From an uncultured Flavobacteriaceae bacterium (GTDB lineage: Bacteria > Bacteroidota > Bacteroidia > Flavobacteriales > Flavobacteriaceae), in the NCBI GenBank assembly GCA_938010765.1, contig CALLVX010000007.1:1-45444 (forward strand): DNA of 45,444 nt, given 5' to 3'. The notes beneath the pieces were generated by a model. That model saw only the letters and a list, made by a program, of their open reading frames with translations, had not been told where the DNA came from and searched no databases. The translations under genes were made by a program, and so were the position numbers. Below are positions 38,901 to 45,444 of this stretch, in pieces. The stretch's first letter is position 1; each line of letters opens with the position of its first letter.

Positions 38901-41900
38901 GGAAAAAGAGGTTTATTCCAAACACAATATCGACCCTGCCACAATTAGTTATGTCGAAGCACACGGTACCGGAACCAAGTTGGGCGACCCCATAGAATTA
39001 GAAGCCCTTTCAACAGTGTTTAGGGACCGTACCGATAAAAACAATTACTGCGCATTGGGCTCCGTAAAAACCAATATTGGTCATACTACCGCAGCAGCAG
39101 GTATTGCCGGGGTACAAAAGGTATTATTATCACTCAAAAATAAAACACTACCGCCAAGCCTTAATGTACTAAATGAAAACGCGCATTTTGACTTCAAAAA
39201 CTCTCCATTTTATATCAATAAGGAAAAACGAAATTGGGAGGTTGAACCGAATACGTTACGTCGGGCCAGTGTCAGTTCATTTGGTTTTAGTGGTACTAAT
39301 TCACATATGGTTATTGAAGAATATCAACCAACCCGAGAGGTACTGAAAACAACTAGTGAACAGAATAGTCAAGTGATAATTCCATTATCGGCAAGAACCG
39401 ACGCACAGTTGCGTGAAAAGGCCGATGAACTCTTGAATTTTGTAATGAGGCTCAATAAAGGACAACGGGTAGATGCGGGGACCGACTCCTCATTTAATTT
39501 GGTCGATATGGCCTTTACCTTACAAACAGGAAGGGATGCCATGCCGGAACGCATCGGGTTCGTTGTGGATTCTATTCAACAATTGGGGGAACAGCTACAA
39601 AGTTTTGTGAAAAAGGATAAAACCGACGACAACGCTTGTAGAGGAAGTGTACATGATTCGAATGATACCCTGTCCCTTTTTAGTACGGATACCGATCTAA
39701 AGGAAGCCATGAATAATTGGATCGCAAACGGGAAGCTCGCAAAGCTCTTAAAATTATGGGTCAACGGTCTAGAGCTCGATTGGCAAAGATTCTACAAGGA
39801 TAAACAGCCAAAGCGCATGAGCCTTCCGACCTATCCTTTTGCCAAGGAAAAATATTGGATATCGGGTACAGGTTCCGGGGCGGAGCATAAAAATAACTTG
39901 GGTCTATTCGTTGATAAAAAAGCTATTCACCCGCTTGTCCATCGCAATACCTCCGACCTTGAAAAACAACGCTTCACCTCGGTTTTCAATGGAGAGGAAT
40001 TTTTCTTGAAAGAACATCGGGTACAGGGTAGGTCGGTATTACCGGGCGTTGCCTATTTAGAGATGGTCAGAGCAGCGGTCGAAGAATCCCTACCAACGAA
40101 ATCCGATGCCTTATTTCTTGAATTGAAGACTGTCTTTTGGGTACGGCCATTTGTGGTAGAGAAGGCCTCCGAAATTGAAATCACCTTGGTTCCGGAAGCA
40201 AATGGGACGACGATCAACTTTGAAATCTGCACTAAAAAGGACGGGGCAGAAGAATTGAATTGTCAGGGAGAAGTACTTTATGGGCCAATCGAAGTATCCC
40301 ATATGATAGATGTTGCCAGCCTCCGGGAAGCGATGCCAAGAAGAATCGATACAACTGATCTTTATAACTTCTTTGCGAGTACCGGTGTAGAATATGGGCC
40401 AATGTTCAAAGGGGTCATGTCTTGCAATGTTAGTGCAACTTCCTTGCTTGCCGAACTGTCGTTGTCCAATGTCGGGAACGAGCAAAATGAGTTTGTGCTT
40501 CATCCAGGTATGTTGGATAGTGCCCTTCAAAGTTGTGTGGGTCTCCTTGTTGATTTGGAGCGACCCACAAAGAAAGCCTTGTTACCATATTCGGTCGCTG
40601 CTGTCCGAGTATTTTCAGAGACTACAAAAGATATGATTGCTTATGTACGTTACTCGTCAAATTCAAGAGCTGAAAATATGATTAAAGAGCTAGACATCAC
40701 ATTATACGATAAAGATGGGAATGTTTGTGTAGAGATAAATGGCTATACTGCAAGGTTCTTGGACCCTTCTCCGCTAACAAACAAAGAAACTGTTTCGCGA
40801 ACAACAAAACAGGCTGAAGTTAAAAACGGCTTACACTATTTGGTCCCCACTTGGAATCTAGTACCCTTTGGCCCAAATGAAAAACAAATAATACCAATTT
40901 CTACAAAGATTCTTTTGGTAGGTTCCAAAGAAGCCAAATTAGGGTGGTTACAGAAGACCTATCCGAACGCTGATTTCTTGGAAATAATCCCAGGATCGAA
41001 TATTGAATTGATACGTTCAAAACTAACGGGAGTTTCATTTGATCAATTGGTATGGATCGCTCCAGATTTCGAAGAGACATCGGTATCAAATGATGCCGAT
41101 CTACAGGCCATTGAAAAACAAGAAGAAGGTGTACTTATGGTATATCGTTTAGTAAAGGCATTCTTGCAATTGGGGTATGACGATAGGGATTTAAAATGGA
41201 CGGTAATCACCAATAATACCCAGAAAGTGAATCAACACCATCGTACCCGGTTTACCCATGCCGGAGTCTTTGGGTTCATAGGTTCACTGGCCAAGGAGTA
41301 TCCGCATTGGAAAATACGATTGTTGGATGTGGAATCATTTGAGGGCTTAACTTCGAAAGAATGCCTCTCGTTGCCATGGAGTCAGGAGGGAAACGGACTC
41401 GCCAATCGCCGTAAGGAATGGTTCCGTCAAGAATTTTCTCGGTTTTCGACCATTGATAATAGTAAAACCCTATACAAGGAACGAGGTATGTATGTTGTTG
41501 TCGGAGGTGCCGGCGGGCTTGGTGAGATCTGGACTCGGTATATGATCGAAAAATACCACGCCCGGATAATTTGGATCGGCAGAAAGGAAAAAAATGCCGC
41601 GATTACCGCAAAGATCGACGCATTGGGTAAATTGGGAAATAGCCCACTTTATATCACTGCCGATGCAACGGACAAATTTCAACTGGAACGGGCAAAGCAG
41701 CAAATCCTTGATAAATTCCCCACTATAAACGGAATCGTACATTCTGCCATCGTATTGCAGGATCAGAGTATTAGGGCAATGGAGGAAACAAGGTTCAAGG
41801 CGAGCCTGGCAGCCAAGGTGGATATCAGTGTTCATATTGATAGCGTTTTTGGCGATACAGATTTGGATTTTGTGTTGTTTTTCTCCTCCCTCACCTCTTT

Positions 41901-44900
41901 CTCAAAAGCGCCTGGGCAATCGAACTACGCCGCGGGCTGTACCTTTAAAGATAGTTTTGCCCATTATCTGCAACAGACCAGAACCTATGCGGTAAAAACG
42001 ATGAATTGGGGCTATTGGGGAAATGTAGGTATTGTCACCGATCAATTCTACAAAGACCGGATGCAACAAAGTGGAATTGGATCGATCGAAGCTAAAGAAG
42101 GTATGGAAGCCTTGGAACTATTGGTAGGTTCCGAATTGAACCAAATAGCACTTCATAAAACCATAGACCTCAAAGGAATAAAAAATGCGAAGCTTGCCGT
42201 TGTAGACCATTTGAGTTATTACCATACCGAAAATGTCTTTGATGTTGATGCAGTACAAAAAGAGTTGACCACCAATGATACTATTGAGCAACTTCAGCAG
42301 CTTGAAAATGTGCAGATACCAAAAGAGTTGGAGCACTTGGCCACTGAGATTTTAGTGTCTAGTTTGGTCTCTTTGGGTCTTTATGAAAAAGAGGCATTTC
42401 AAATCAAGGACCTTGGATTGAGCAAGCCTCCAGCGACATTCTATGAAAAATGGCTCGCGGCCACTACTTCCTACTTAAAAGAACAACACTGGCTGAGTGA
42501 CGACCTGCTCCTTGGGAAAAAGGTGCAGGAGCTAAGCGGACTTTGGCGAAAATGGGATTCGGAAAAGAAAAAGTGGAGTGCAAATATAAATTGGAAGGCG
42601 CAGTTAGATTTACTTGAGGCTTGCCTCAAAGGAATACCCCGGATACTGAAGGGAGCAGAATTATCTACCGATATTATTTTCCCGAACTCTTCTTTGCACT
42701 TGGTCGAAGGCGTATACAAAGGAAACTTCTTGGTAGATTATTTCAACGATGTCTTGGGAAGTACCTTAAGAGCATGCTTACGACAATTGGTTAAAGCAGC
42801 CCCCGGCAAAGAAATCCGCATTCTCGAAATCGGGGCGGGAACAGGAGGTACAACCGTCAAAGTATTGCCCATATTGAAAGAGTTCGATACAGCAGTGGTC
42901 GAATATTGTTATACGGATTTGTCCAAGGCATTTTTATTACATGCCGAAGAACACTACCAACCCCAGTATCCGAAATTAACGACCGCCATTTTCGATGTCT
43001 CCAAACCGCTATCCCTTCAATCGGTCAAAATGGACCATTTCGATATTGTAATAGCGACCAATGTGTTGCATGCTACCCCGAATATTCGACAGACGCTGCG
43101 CAATGCCAAGGCAGTGTTGAAAAATCAAGGAGTGGTATTGTTGAACGAAATGAGCACGTGGACGCTGTTCACTCATTTGACTTTCGGTTTGTTAGAAGGT
43201 TGGTGGCTGTATACCGATGAACAATTAAGACTTCCGGGAAGTCCGGGACTTACCCCTGAAAAATGGGAACAGGCCCTATCCGAAGAAGGTTTTGAACCGG
43301 TCTTGTTTCCGGTAGGCAAAGCTCATAAATACGGACAACAGATTATTGCCGCAGTAAGTGATGGTAGGGTTTTACAAAGAATTCCTCAGGAAAAGATGGT
43401 CGAGCACCAAAAGGCGATAGCACGGCCAGCGGTCAAGAAAATGGTGCCGGCCACTACCAATTCCGAGGGGGACTTAAGGGAACGAAGCATCGCCCTTTTC
43501 CAAAGTTTAGTGGCGAAGACATTAAAAATGGATCCAAGGCAGATCTGGGCTGATCAATCCCTGGAAGACTATGGATTGGATTCCATCATGGTGGTACAAC
43601 TTACCAATCAGTTCCGTAAAGTATTTCCCGACATCACCAGCACCCTGTTTTTTGAAGAACGAACGATCAACGGGTTGGTCCAATATTTCCTTGAAAACAA
43701 AAGGGATGCCTTACTAATGATAGATTCGGATGCACAAACCACGGGTTCCGTTCCCGAAAATGAAGTGTCGTATCCGATTTTTACCAAGACTTCAAGGAGA
43801 TCGTTTGAGGTGCGACAAAGAACGGGCAAGCCTTCTATTAAGATGTTTTCAAAAGAAAATACCGTGCGCTCCCATTTCGATGTGGCCATCATCGGCCTAA
43901 GTGGCCGGTATCCGAAGTCGGACAATATCGATGCTTTTTGGAACAATTTGATGAAAGGGGAAAATTGCATCACCGAAATTCCCAAAGAACGTTGGGATTG
44001 GAAAAAGCACTATGATTCGGAAAAAGGAAAATCGGGAAAGATATATACCAAATGGGGTGGATTTATAAACGATATCGACAAATTCGATCCGCTGTTTTTC
44101 AGAATTTCCCCTAAGGAAGCCAAAAAGATCGATCCTCAGGAAAGGTTGTTTTTAGAAACCTGTTACCATGCCATCGAAGACGCGGGCTATACTCCGGAAA
44201 ATTTAGGGGATTGCGATAAGATCGGGGTGTTTGCCGGTATTATGAACGCAAGATATACAACACAGCCTTTGCATTATTCGGTCGCCAACAGGGTTTCCTA
44301 CACCTTCGATTTCCAAGGGCCCTCCATGGCCGTGGATACGGCATGTTCCTCTTCTCTTACCGCGATTCATCTGGCCTTGGAAAGTCTCTATAGCGGCGCC
44401 AGTGAATGCGCCATCGCAGGCGGGGTCAATGTGATCATCGATGCGCAACATTATATGGAACTTACGGCCATGACCATGTTATCATCCGGCAAGCAATGCA
44501 AAGCATTTGGAGATAGCGCTGACGGATTTGTGGACTCTGAAGGAGTTGGAGCTGTTGTTTTAAAACCGTTGCACCAAGCCGAACAAGACGGAGACCATAT
44601 CTACGGTGTTATTAAAGGCAGTGCCGTGAATGCTGGCGGCAAAACGAACGGATATACCGTTCCGAACCCCAAAGCACAATCAAATGTAATCACGAAGGCA
44701 CTGAAAAATGCCGGACTGGACAAAACACGCATAAGTTATATCGAAGCACACGGAACAGGTACTGCCTTGGGTGATCCGATTGAAATCTCTGCACTTTCAC
44801 GGGCTTTCAAACCAGAAAACAACGACAAGAGCTATTGTGCCATCGGGTCGGTCAAATCAAATATAGGACACTGTGAGTCGGCATCGGGCGTTGCAGGATT

Positions 44901-45444
44901 GACCAAGGTCCTGTTGCAATTAAAGCACAAAAAACTCGTGCCTTCTATCAATGCAGAGGTATTGAATCCGGAAATCGATTTTGAGAAAACCCCGTTCAAG
45001 TTGCAAAAAGCAACGGCTAATTGGAAAAAACCGATACGGAAAACTGACGGTATAGACGAAGATATTCCACGTATCGCCGGGATTTCTTCCTTTGGTGCCG
45101 GGGGCGCGAATGCCCATGTGATCGTGGCCGAATATGAGCAGGTCTCTGTTGTTGCCGATTCCTATGCTGGTGAGGTCGCAATCGTACTTTCCGCAAGGAC
45201 TGCGGAACAGTTAAAGGAAAAAGCACTAGATGTGGTGAAGTTCCTGAGGAAACAGGATCAGGAAGGCCACGTTGTGGATCTGAACGCGATGGCGTACACC
45301 CTGCAAGTCGGCCGAGAGGCGATGGAGTTCCGATGGGGCCTATCGGTAGGTTCGGTTTCCGAACTTCAAGATACATTAGGCTCCTTTTCGGGTAACGGCC
45401 GGCCGATGGAAAAAGGATATCAGGGCAAGGTGAAAGACCACAAA
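28237..45444 (+). CDS. giant trans-AT type I PKS 'PKS D' (partial, open at right edge): MT-GNAT-ACP loader and at least four KS modules
   Basis: One uninterrupted frame from ATG 28237 through the last base of the window: 5736 codons with no stop, C-terminus missing. Domains by residue: SAM-methyltransferase-like (1-235); GNAT (261-450); ACP (Ser515); KS1 (about 584-1000; Cys747/His882/His924); KR (about 1375-1560); ACP (Ser1675); KS2 (Cys1934/His2069/His2109); DH0 (2389-2665); KR (2864-3055); ACP (Ser3164); KS3 (Cys3441/His3576/His3616); DH (His3927/Asp4094); KR; C-methyltransferase (glycine loop about 4864-4872); ACP (Ser5116); KS4 (Cys5370/His5505/His5545). There is no AT domain in any module, and KS-to-next-domain linkers end in the PTYPFAKxxYW element typical of trans-AT KSs. 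The GNAT loader marks it as the first synthase of the pathway although it is the last gene here. Confidence 0.95.
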   Translation, partial: MTSDIYLKDLQQAIIALFNQPIEQQPAAIINIGCGEGDLLLEIYQTVYSSTLRGEHLSDYPLYIIGVDGSRQKLDKTLINSRLEGLPVSTFLDDSALSGQIDNWLERNGLSKDKRAVYIHSYFDKNLKLDEKITVGKALYIIAEDQSGHFYDEKGKKLDTVQVYAAWQRYLQGYAEQIKDDHLIFLWNHGIEPKSSRTTKVKTRKSKNKNKSLANSYLISPEVFITLSASVGLFHKYPSKIDSNGRSNIAIGFHHLEKRSYEIRHASIQDLDTLFELEELCWSEPIRSSKDAIRSRIETFPQGQFVLEKKGKVLGVIYSQRISDKAKINRCNMDNVHELHNGSGSIMQLLAVNLHPDVQFFNYGDQLLEFMLQRCTLIQGISEIVAVSICKNFDNTSDLSFEEYICLEGEKQDAILAFHKSHGATIEKALPNYRPRDLKNNGFGVLVEYKDLKNRLRTNRESNDISGKLPTYKTNFQFNKKTVRAFLAEAVANLINCSPDSVDVNRPVMEMGLNSVDLQVLQRRLEKQFRLNLPSGFFFEYNNLAKVITQLIAVLKQKSTVAIEKEGNQSRATATAENNTANAPIAVIGISCKLPGGIESFSDLWRVLKEEKNSIDSFPEERGAWPKGTEFPGIDRGGFMTNAETFDASFFRIAPKEAEITDPQQRILLQLAWLCMEDAGMVPEELAGSGTGVFIGASNPDYSRKIQDAKMKIEAHHAIGSSLAVLANRLSYFFDFSGPSLLLDTACSSSLVAVHTAMQSLRSGECPLAMVGGVNLICHPDLSVAYHRAGMLSEDGQCKVFDSQANGYVRSEGAVVLMLKPLQNALEDGNQIHAVLKGSGMNHGGLAAGLTVPNPQKQSELLSAAWKNAGILMSDISYIEAHGTGTSLGDPIEIQGIKNAFSKDESSSGAHKCAIGSLKSNIGHLESAAGIAGLLKVILSMKHKTLPASINFSELNPRISLEGSPLYIQDKLAVWEGKSPRIAGVSSFGSGGTNAHVVVQEHRVATAPKIREEAYLFVLSAQNYERLREYADKIANWLGNNQLEADFKDAMYSWQAGRTAMSHRLALKVTGQDDLRTKLAQWMSGESYQYIWEGSIKKANAFDQTENEESGTDLNIEQAFMEKDLLKLGRLWASGIPVNWSVLYNKRYPNASGPRYISLPTYPFAKEKYWVDPAKKDRYNPTSIEPVVNDTTVVLAVPNWHLKKREVSSTNETGNYAHKHVFLCNILGKSVGKLSGLLPNTVCTVISSQEKGISGQYIEIAIACFEKIQRIVAERTRGKTLIQIVAPAVQEHSFFAGLSGLLKTAQIEYPSLNGQIVITNKKVTANRLAKQLLENQSRSPELVIKYIGNKIYRVRWDTIQAAADMETSSFKNGGVYLLTGGLGGLGILFVKEIVKHTVNSQIILTGRSKLSTRKQEILNELVKEHKGITYKQVDVCKYNQVERLISDIIKKHQKLNGIIHCAGVIQDSFIMKKSSEGFQNVLRPKLLGTTNLDEASKGIQLDFFVLFSSIFSVLGNIGQADYASANGFMDQFSAFRNKMVSQNKRTGKTLSINWPFWQEGGMEIDQTNQNSIQTMTGMVPMHTKTGIKAFHLGLAVKHSQMLVMEGISSKLNSTINGLKPTILDENIIERNYEDDYQLIFDTTSQKIKQIFSEVLGLSSEKVDEHESFSSYGIDSIFINQLNQKLTDLFGPISKTLFFQYQTLNDLTRYLVEEFSSTCNAWAFSIKQPRALIEVQNIKTSSHYSLDSEEPYNYLVEEKEPIAIIGVSGIYPNAKNIDEFWENLKKGKDCIGEIPPDRWSLDGFYEPDIQKAIATGKSYSKWGGFIDEFAQFDPQFFGISPREALNIDPQERLFLQEAWRALESSGYTKSDLKQKYRQKVGVFVGVTKNGFELKAPYYATENQKFQPRSSFSSIANRLSFVLDIKGPSMPVDTMCSSSLTAIHEACEHIYRNECAIAFAGGVNLYSHPATYSYLSSQRMLSADGKCKSFGLGGNGFVPGEGVGVVLLKPLSAAIKDKDNIQGVILATHVNHGGKTNGYTVPSPVSQSELVQEAIKKAGIDARDISYIEAHGTGTELGDPIEIEGLKKAFDRYSKEKNYCSIGSVKSNIGHLEAAAGISGLTKVLLQMKHRKIVPTLHVKERNPNIDIDNTAFQLNHELKDWDQPVIDRQTKPRIAGISSFGAGGANAHIILQEYPHQSEARQANTLLSEMSLEVIVPLSAKTEVQLKQKADGLLQFLRKARTENHLNGTGPFDFNSLVYTLQIGRTPMDERIGFIVGSLEQLIEKLSAYVNNVKEIEGFFNGNKNHPDQTFALFRKEKEFQNTIDKWISNKKLTSLLTVWVNGLDLNWKSFYQDNDSLQRMDLPTYPFAKDEYWVDTTANEKGIVPLAPIIENIHLLLHRNTSSIFQQSYSANFVGDEFFFRNAKVYSDARASKKMLSEFACLEMARSAAIHATVGLENPGQITLYNVLWSDPFVVTNNKLISIALRPTSRETTAVSLGYEIFSKTAEKEVVHCSGEAVFGNSNKTCKINIEQLIAEMERDNNIGISPSLKAIYRAEKEALGVMELSDELLVSQKQYLFHSDLMEGILEILPVLLPDTSTAFGFFFLGSELISMPAPLQKETYVRIRNSEATPFQNNILSTDIDFYDKNGNLCLQLKGCKIGLRHLETETENESGQTAKLFLTPTWQLNPVAFQANTSTKGTQKYYAHHYAVLLDVGQFNKEKIEQALPFAQCIFIPLDKGSIHQKYEQGALECFRILKQIQTGGSSGKCFVQIVVPHSREQSLFMGISGLLRTASRENGAIVGQMMLSDANSSESTLTTQIRENSILHHDRMVKYENQKRHSFHWEEKELVSSPAQIPFKDYGVYVITGGLGGLGKLFCKEILNQVSNATVILTGRSKLTDSKKAILSGLSKNRNRIRYSQLDVASENEVRRFIDTILLEYNELNGILHCAGMISDNFISEKSEEEFTKVLVPKVAGTVNLDLATKDIDLDFLVLFSSIASVIGSVAQSDYATANGFMDQFANYRNTMVVSGKRTGITRSINWPFWKEGGMRIDAMTEAMVKQTLGTHPMETNTGIQAFYRSFEVDGGQSMIMEGDLKTMKAQLQDLDSNPLHDPKEPVGIAVNVAFSQEYLQQQVRGMLSEVLNMKPSDISLRQTFVDIGLNSILGVELAVAINKRFGTDISNVIVYDCPNIEELAEHLGSKLKRQPTVSDSIYKEPTGMSTPLGIDTLQITDKFSFPELSRKFATAQTTRFNVRDTQNTEHTNRSQNNSGDKIAIIGMSGKYPKATNLEAYWENLQNGVNSIVEIPNSRWDMDAYYDADPEKEGKIYCKWMGMLDNIDCFDPLFFKISPQEATFMDPEHRLFLEESYKAFEDAGYAGSALKDTKCGVYLGLEKSEYSWNLAQNKLLSPTVTSNNSAIAAARIAYFLNLKGPAITIDTACSSSLVAMHLACQALLNGEIEMALTGGVRLWLSPESYQGMCQARMLSPDGQCKTFDDSANGFVPGEGVGTLVLKRLKDAEADNDNIVGVIVGSGINQDGKTNGITAPSVKSQIALEKEVYSKHNIDPATISYVEAHGTGTKLGDPIELEALSTVFRDRTDKNNYCALGSVKTNIGHTTAAAGIAGVQKVLLSLKNKTLPPSLNVLNENAHFDFKNSPFYINKEKRNWEVEPNTLRRASVSSFGFSGTNSHMVIEEYQPTREVLKTTSEQNSQVIIPLSARTDAQLREKADELLNFVMRLNKGQRVDAGTDSSFNLVDMAFTLQTGRDAMPERIGFVVDSIQQLGEQLQSFVKKDKTDDNACRGSVHDSNDTLSLFSTDTDLKEAMNNWIANGKLAKLLKLWVNGLELDWQRFYKDKQPKRMSLPTYPFAKEKYWISGTGSGAEHKNNLGLFVDKKAIHPLVHRNTSDLEKQRFTSVFNGEEFFLKEHRVQGRSVLPGVAYLEMVRAAVEESLPTKSDALFLELKTVFWVRPFVVEKASEIEITLVPEANGTTINFEICTKKDGAEELNCQGEVLYGPIEVSHMIDVASLREAMPRRIDTTDLYNFFASTGVEYGPMFKGVMSCNVSATSLLAELSLSNVGNEQNEFVLHPGMLDSALQSCVGLLVDLERPTKKALLPYSVAAVRVFSETTKDMIAYVRYSSNSRAENMIKELDITLYDKDGNVCVEINGYTARFLDPSPLTNKETVSRTTKQAEVKNGLHYLVPTWNLVPFGPNEKQIIPISTKILLVGSKEAKLGWLQKTYPNADFLEIIPGSNIELIRSKLTGVSFDQLVWIAPDFEETSVSNDADLQAIEKQEEGVLMVYRLVKAFLQLGYDDRDLKWTVITNNTQKVNQHHRTRFTHAGVFGFIGSLAKEYPHWKIRLLDVESFEGLTSKECLSLPWSQEGNGLANRRKEWFRQEFSRFSTIDNSKTLYKERGMYVVVGGAGGLGEIWTRYMIEKYHARIIWIGRKEKNAAITAKIDALGKLGNSPLYITADATDKFQLERAKQQILDKFPTINGIVHSAIVLQDQSIRAMEETRFKASLAAKVDISVHIDSVFGDTDLDFVLFFSSLTSFSKAPGQSNYAAGCTFKDSFAHYLQQTRTYAVKTMNWGYWGNVGIVTDQFYKDRMQQSGIGSIEAKEGMEALELLVGSELNQIALHKTIDLKGIKNAKLAVVDHLSYYHTENVFDVDAVQKELTTNDTIEQLQQLENVQIPKELEHLATEILVSSLVSLGLYEKEAFQIKDLGLSKPPATFYEKWLAATTSYLKEQHWLSDDLLLGKKVQELSGLWRKWDSEKKKWSANINWKAQLDLLEACLKGIPRILKGAELSTDIIFPNSSLHLVEGVYKGNFLVDYFNDVLGSTLRACLRQLVKAAPGKEIRILEIGAGTGGTTVKVLPILKEFDTAVVEYCYTDLSKAFLLHAEEHYQPQYPKLTTAIFDVSKPLSLQSVKMDHFDIVIATNVLHATPNIRQTLRNAKAVLKNQGVVLLNEMSTWTLFTHLTFGLLEGWWLYTDEQLRLPGSPGLTPEKWEQALSEEGFEPVLFPVGKAHKYGQQIIAAVSDGRVLQRIPQEKMVEHQKAIARPAVKKMVPATTNSEGDLRERSIALFQSLVAKTLKMDPRQIWADQSLEDYGLDSIMVVQLTNQFRKVFPDITSTLFFEERTINGLVQYFLENKRDALLMIDSDAQTTGSVPENEVSYPIFTKTSRRSFEVRQRTGKPSIKMFSKENTVRSHFDVAIIGLSGRYPKSDNIDAFWNNLMKGENCITEIPKERWDWKKHYDSEKGKSGKIYTKWGGFINDIDKFDPLFFRISPKEAKKIDPQERLFLETCYHAIEDAGYTPENLGDCDKIGVFAGIMNARYTTQPLHYSVANRVSYTFDFQGPSMAVDTACSSSLTAIHLALESLYSGASECAIAGGVNVIIDAQHYMELTAMTMLSSGKQCKAFGDSADGFVDSEGVGAVVLKPLHQAEQDGDHIYGVIKGSAVNAGGKTNGYTVPNPKAQSNVITKALKNAGLDKTRISYIEAHGTGTALGDPIEISALSRAFKPENNDKSYCAIGSVKSNIGHCESASGVAGLTKVLLQLKHKKLVPSINAEVLNPEIDFEKTPFKLQKATANWKKPIRKTDGIDEDIPRIAGISSFGAGGANAHVIVAEYEQVSVVADSYAGEVAIVLSARTAEQLKEKALDVVKFLRKQDQEGHVVDLNAMAYTLQVGREAMEFRWGLSVGSVSELQDTLGSFSGNGRPMEKGYQGKVKDHK
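29986..33390 (+). other. PKS D module 1: KS-KR-ACP
   Basis: An intact KS is followed directly by a KR with its structural subdomain (GGLGGLG; GVIQD, with the B-type second Asp; ADYASANGF) and an ACP (GIDSIF). No DH fold lies between KS and KR. Predicted outcome: a beta-hydroxyl, probably of D configuration. Confidence 0.75.
32265..32296 (+). repeat. perfect 16-bp tandem repeat inside PKS D
   Basis: AATAAAATATATAGGG occurs twice back to back (32265-32280 and 32281-32296). The unit is not a multiple of three, yet the frame is intact across both copies (KYIGNKIYRVRW) and matches the normal strand just before a KR. Confidence 0.8.
33511..37850 (+). other. PKS D module 2: KS-DH0-KR-ACP
   Basis: KS2 is intact, with Met before the active Cys (DTMCSSS). 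The DH fold is inactive: the His position is Ala2423 (FFFRNAKVYSD), and the second motif reads HSDLMEG, without the Asp. The KR is complete (GGLGGLG; GMISD; SDYATANGF). Predicted outcome: a retained beta-hydroxyl. Confidence 0.75.
38056..43720 (+). other. PKS D module 3: KS-DH-KR-cMT-ACP
   Basis: The DH has a full EHRVQGRSVLPG motif (His3927) and LHPGMLDSALQ (Asp4094). The KR has GGAGGLG and SNYAAG. The C-methyltransferase carries ILEIGAGTGG and the late block TFGLLEGWW typical of trans-AT PKS cMTs. Predicted outcome: an alpha-methyl alpha,beta-olefin. Confidence 0.8.
43876..45444 (+). other. PKS D module 4: KS and truncated linker
   Basis: KS4 is complete, with its Cys-His-His triad. The window ends in the linker about 100 residues after the KS, before any reductive domain can be read. 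Confidence 0.8.

Overview
The window looks like chromosomal DNA from a marine-type Bacteroidota, most likely Flavobacteriaceae. The grounds are AT-rich DNA (about 40% G+C by eye), weak Shine-Dalgarno signals, a short UpxY/NusG-like antiterminator at the head of a large cluster, and Bacteroidota-style envelope proteins. Every gene I can support lies on the + strand.

Layout. Positions 1-1000 hold the tail of a polytopic membrane protein and a complete BLUF blue-light sensor. Positions 1001-2036 are a gene-free, very AT-rich leader with two clear inverted repeats. From 2061 onward the window is one biosynthetic locus for a trans-AT polyketide. In order: antiterminator; 3518-aa PKS ('PKS A': ACP - DUF2156-like - PLP beta-eliminating lyase - KS-DH-KR-ACP - KS-DH0); beta-barrel outer-membrane protein; PKS-type class III aminotransferase; 1261-aa terminal PKS ('PKS C': ACP - KS0 - ACP - TE); MDR reductase; RND/MMPL exporter overlapping a LolA-like periplasmic protein; GMC flavoprotein oxidoreductase; a strong terminator; a membrane-anchored START-domain protein; and a giant PKS ('PKS D') that is still open after 5736 codons at the window edge (MT - GNAT - ACP - KS-KR-ACP - KS-DH0-KR-ACP - KS-DH-KR-cMT-ACP - KS...). 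No acyltransferase domain occurs in any PKS, so malonyl units must be supplied by a trans-AT encoded elsewhere.

How the genes may work together (inference). PKS D starts the chain with an MT-GNAT-ACP loader, like that of saxitoxin SxtA. Further genes to the right of the window probably continue it. PKS A begins with a bare ACP, so it should receive a late chain. On that ACP the DUF2156-like and lyase domains resemble the DUF-SH pair that installs sulfur in the leinamycin family. PKS A ends in KS-DH0 without ACP or KR, and PKS C begins with an ACP, so the two probably form one split module that leaves a beta-ketone. The aminotransferase encoded 17 bases before PKS C is well placed to convert that ketone to an amine before the KS0-ACP-TE end releases the product. 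The RND pump, LolA-like protein and beta-barrel look like an export route. The standout observation is the sulfur-insertion-like didomain at the start of PKS A, together with a dedicated aminotransferase, in a Bacteroidota trans-AT PKS.
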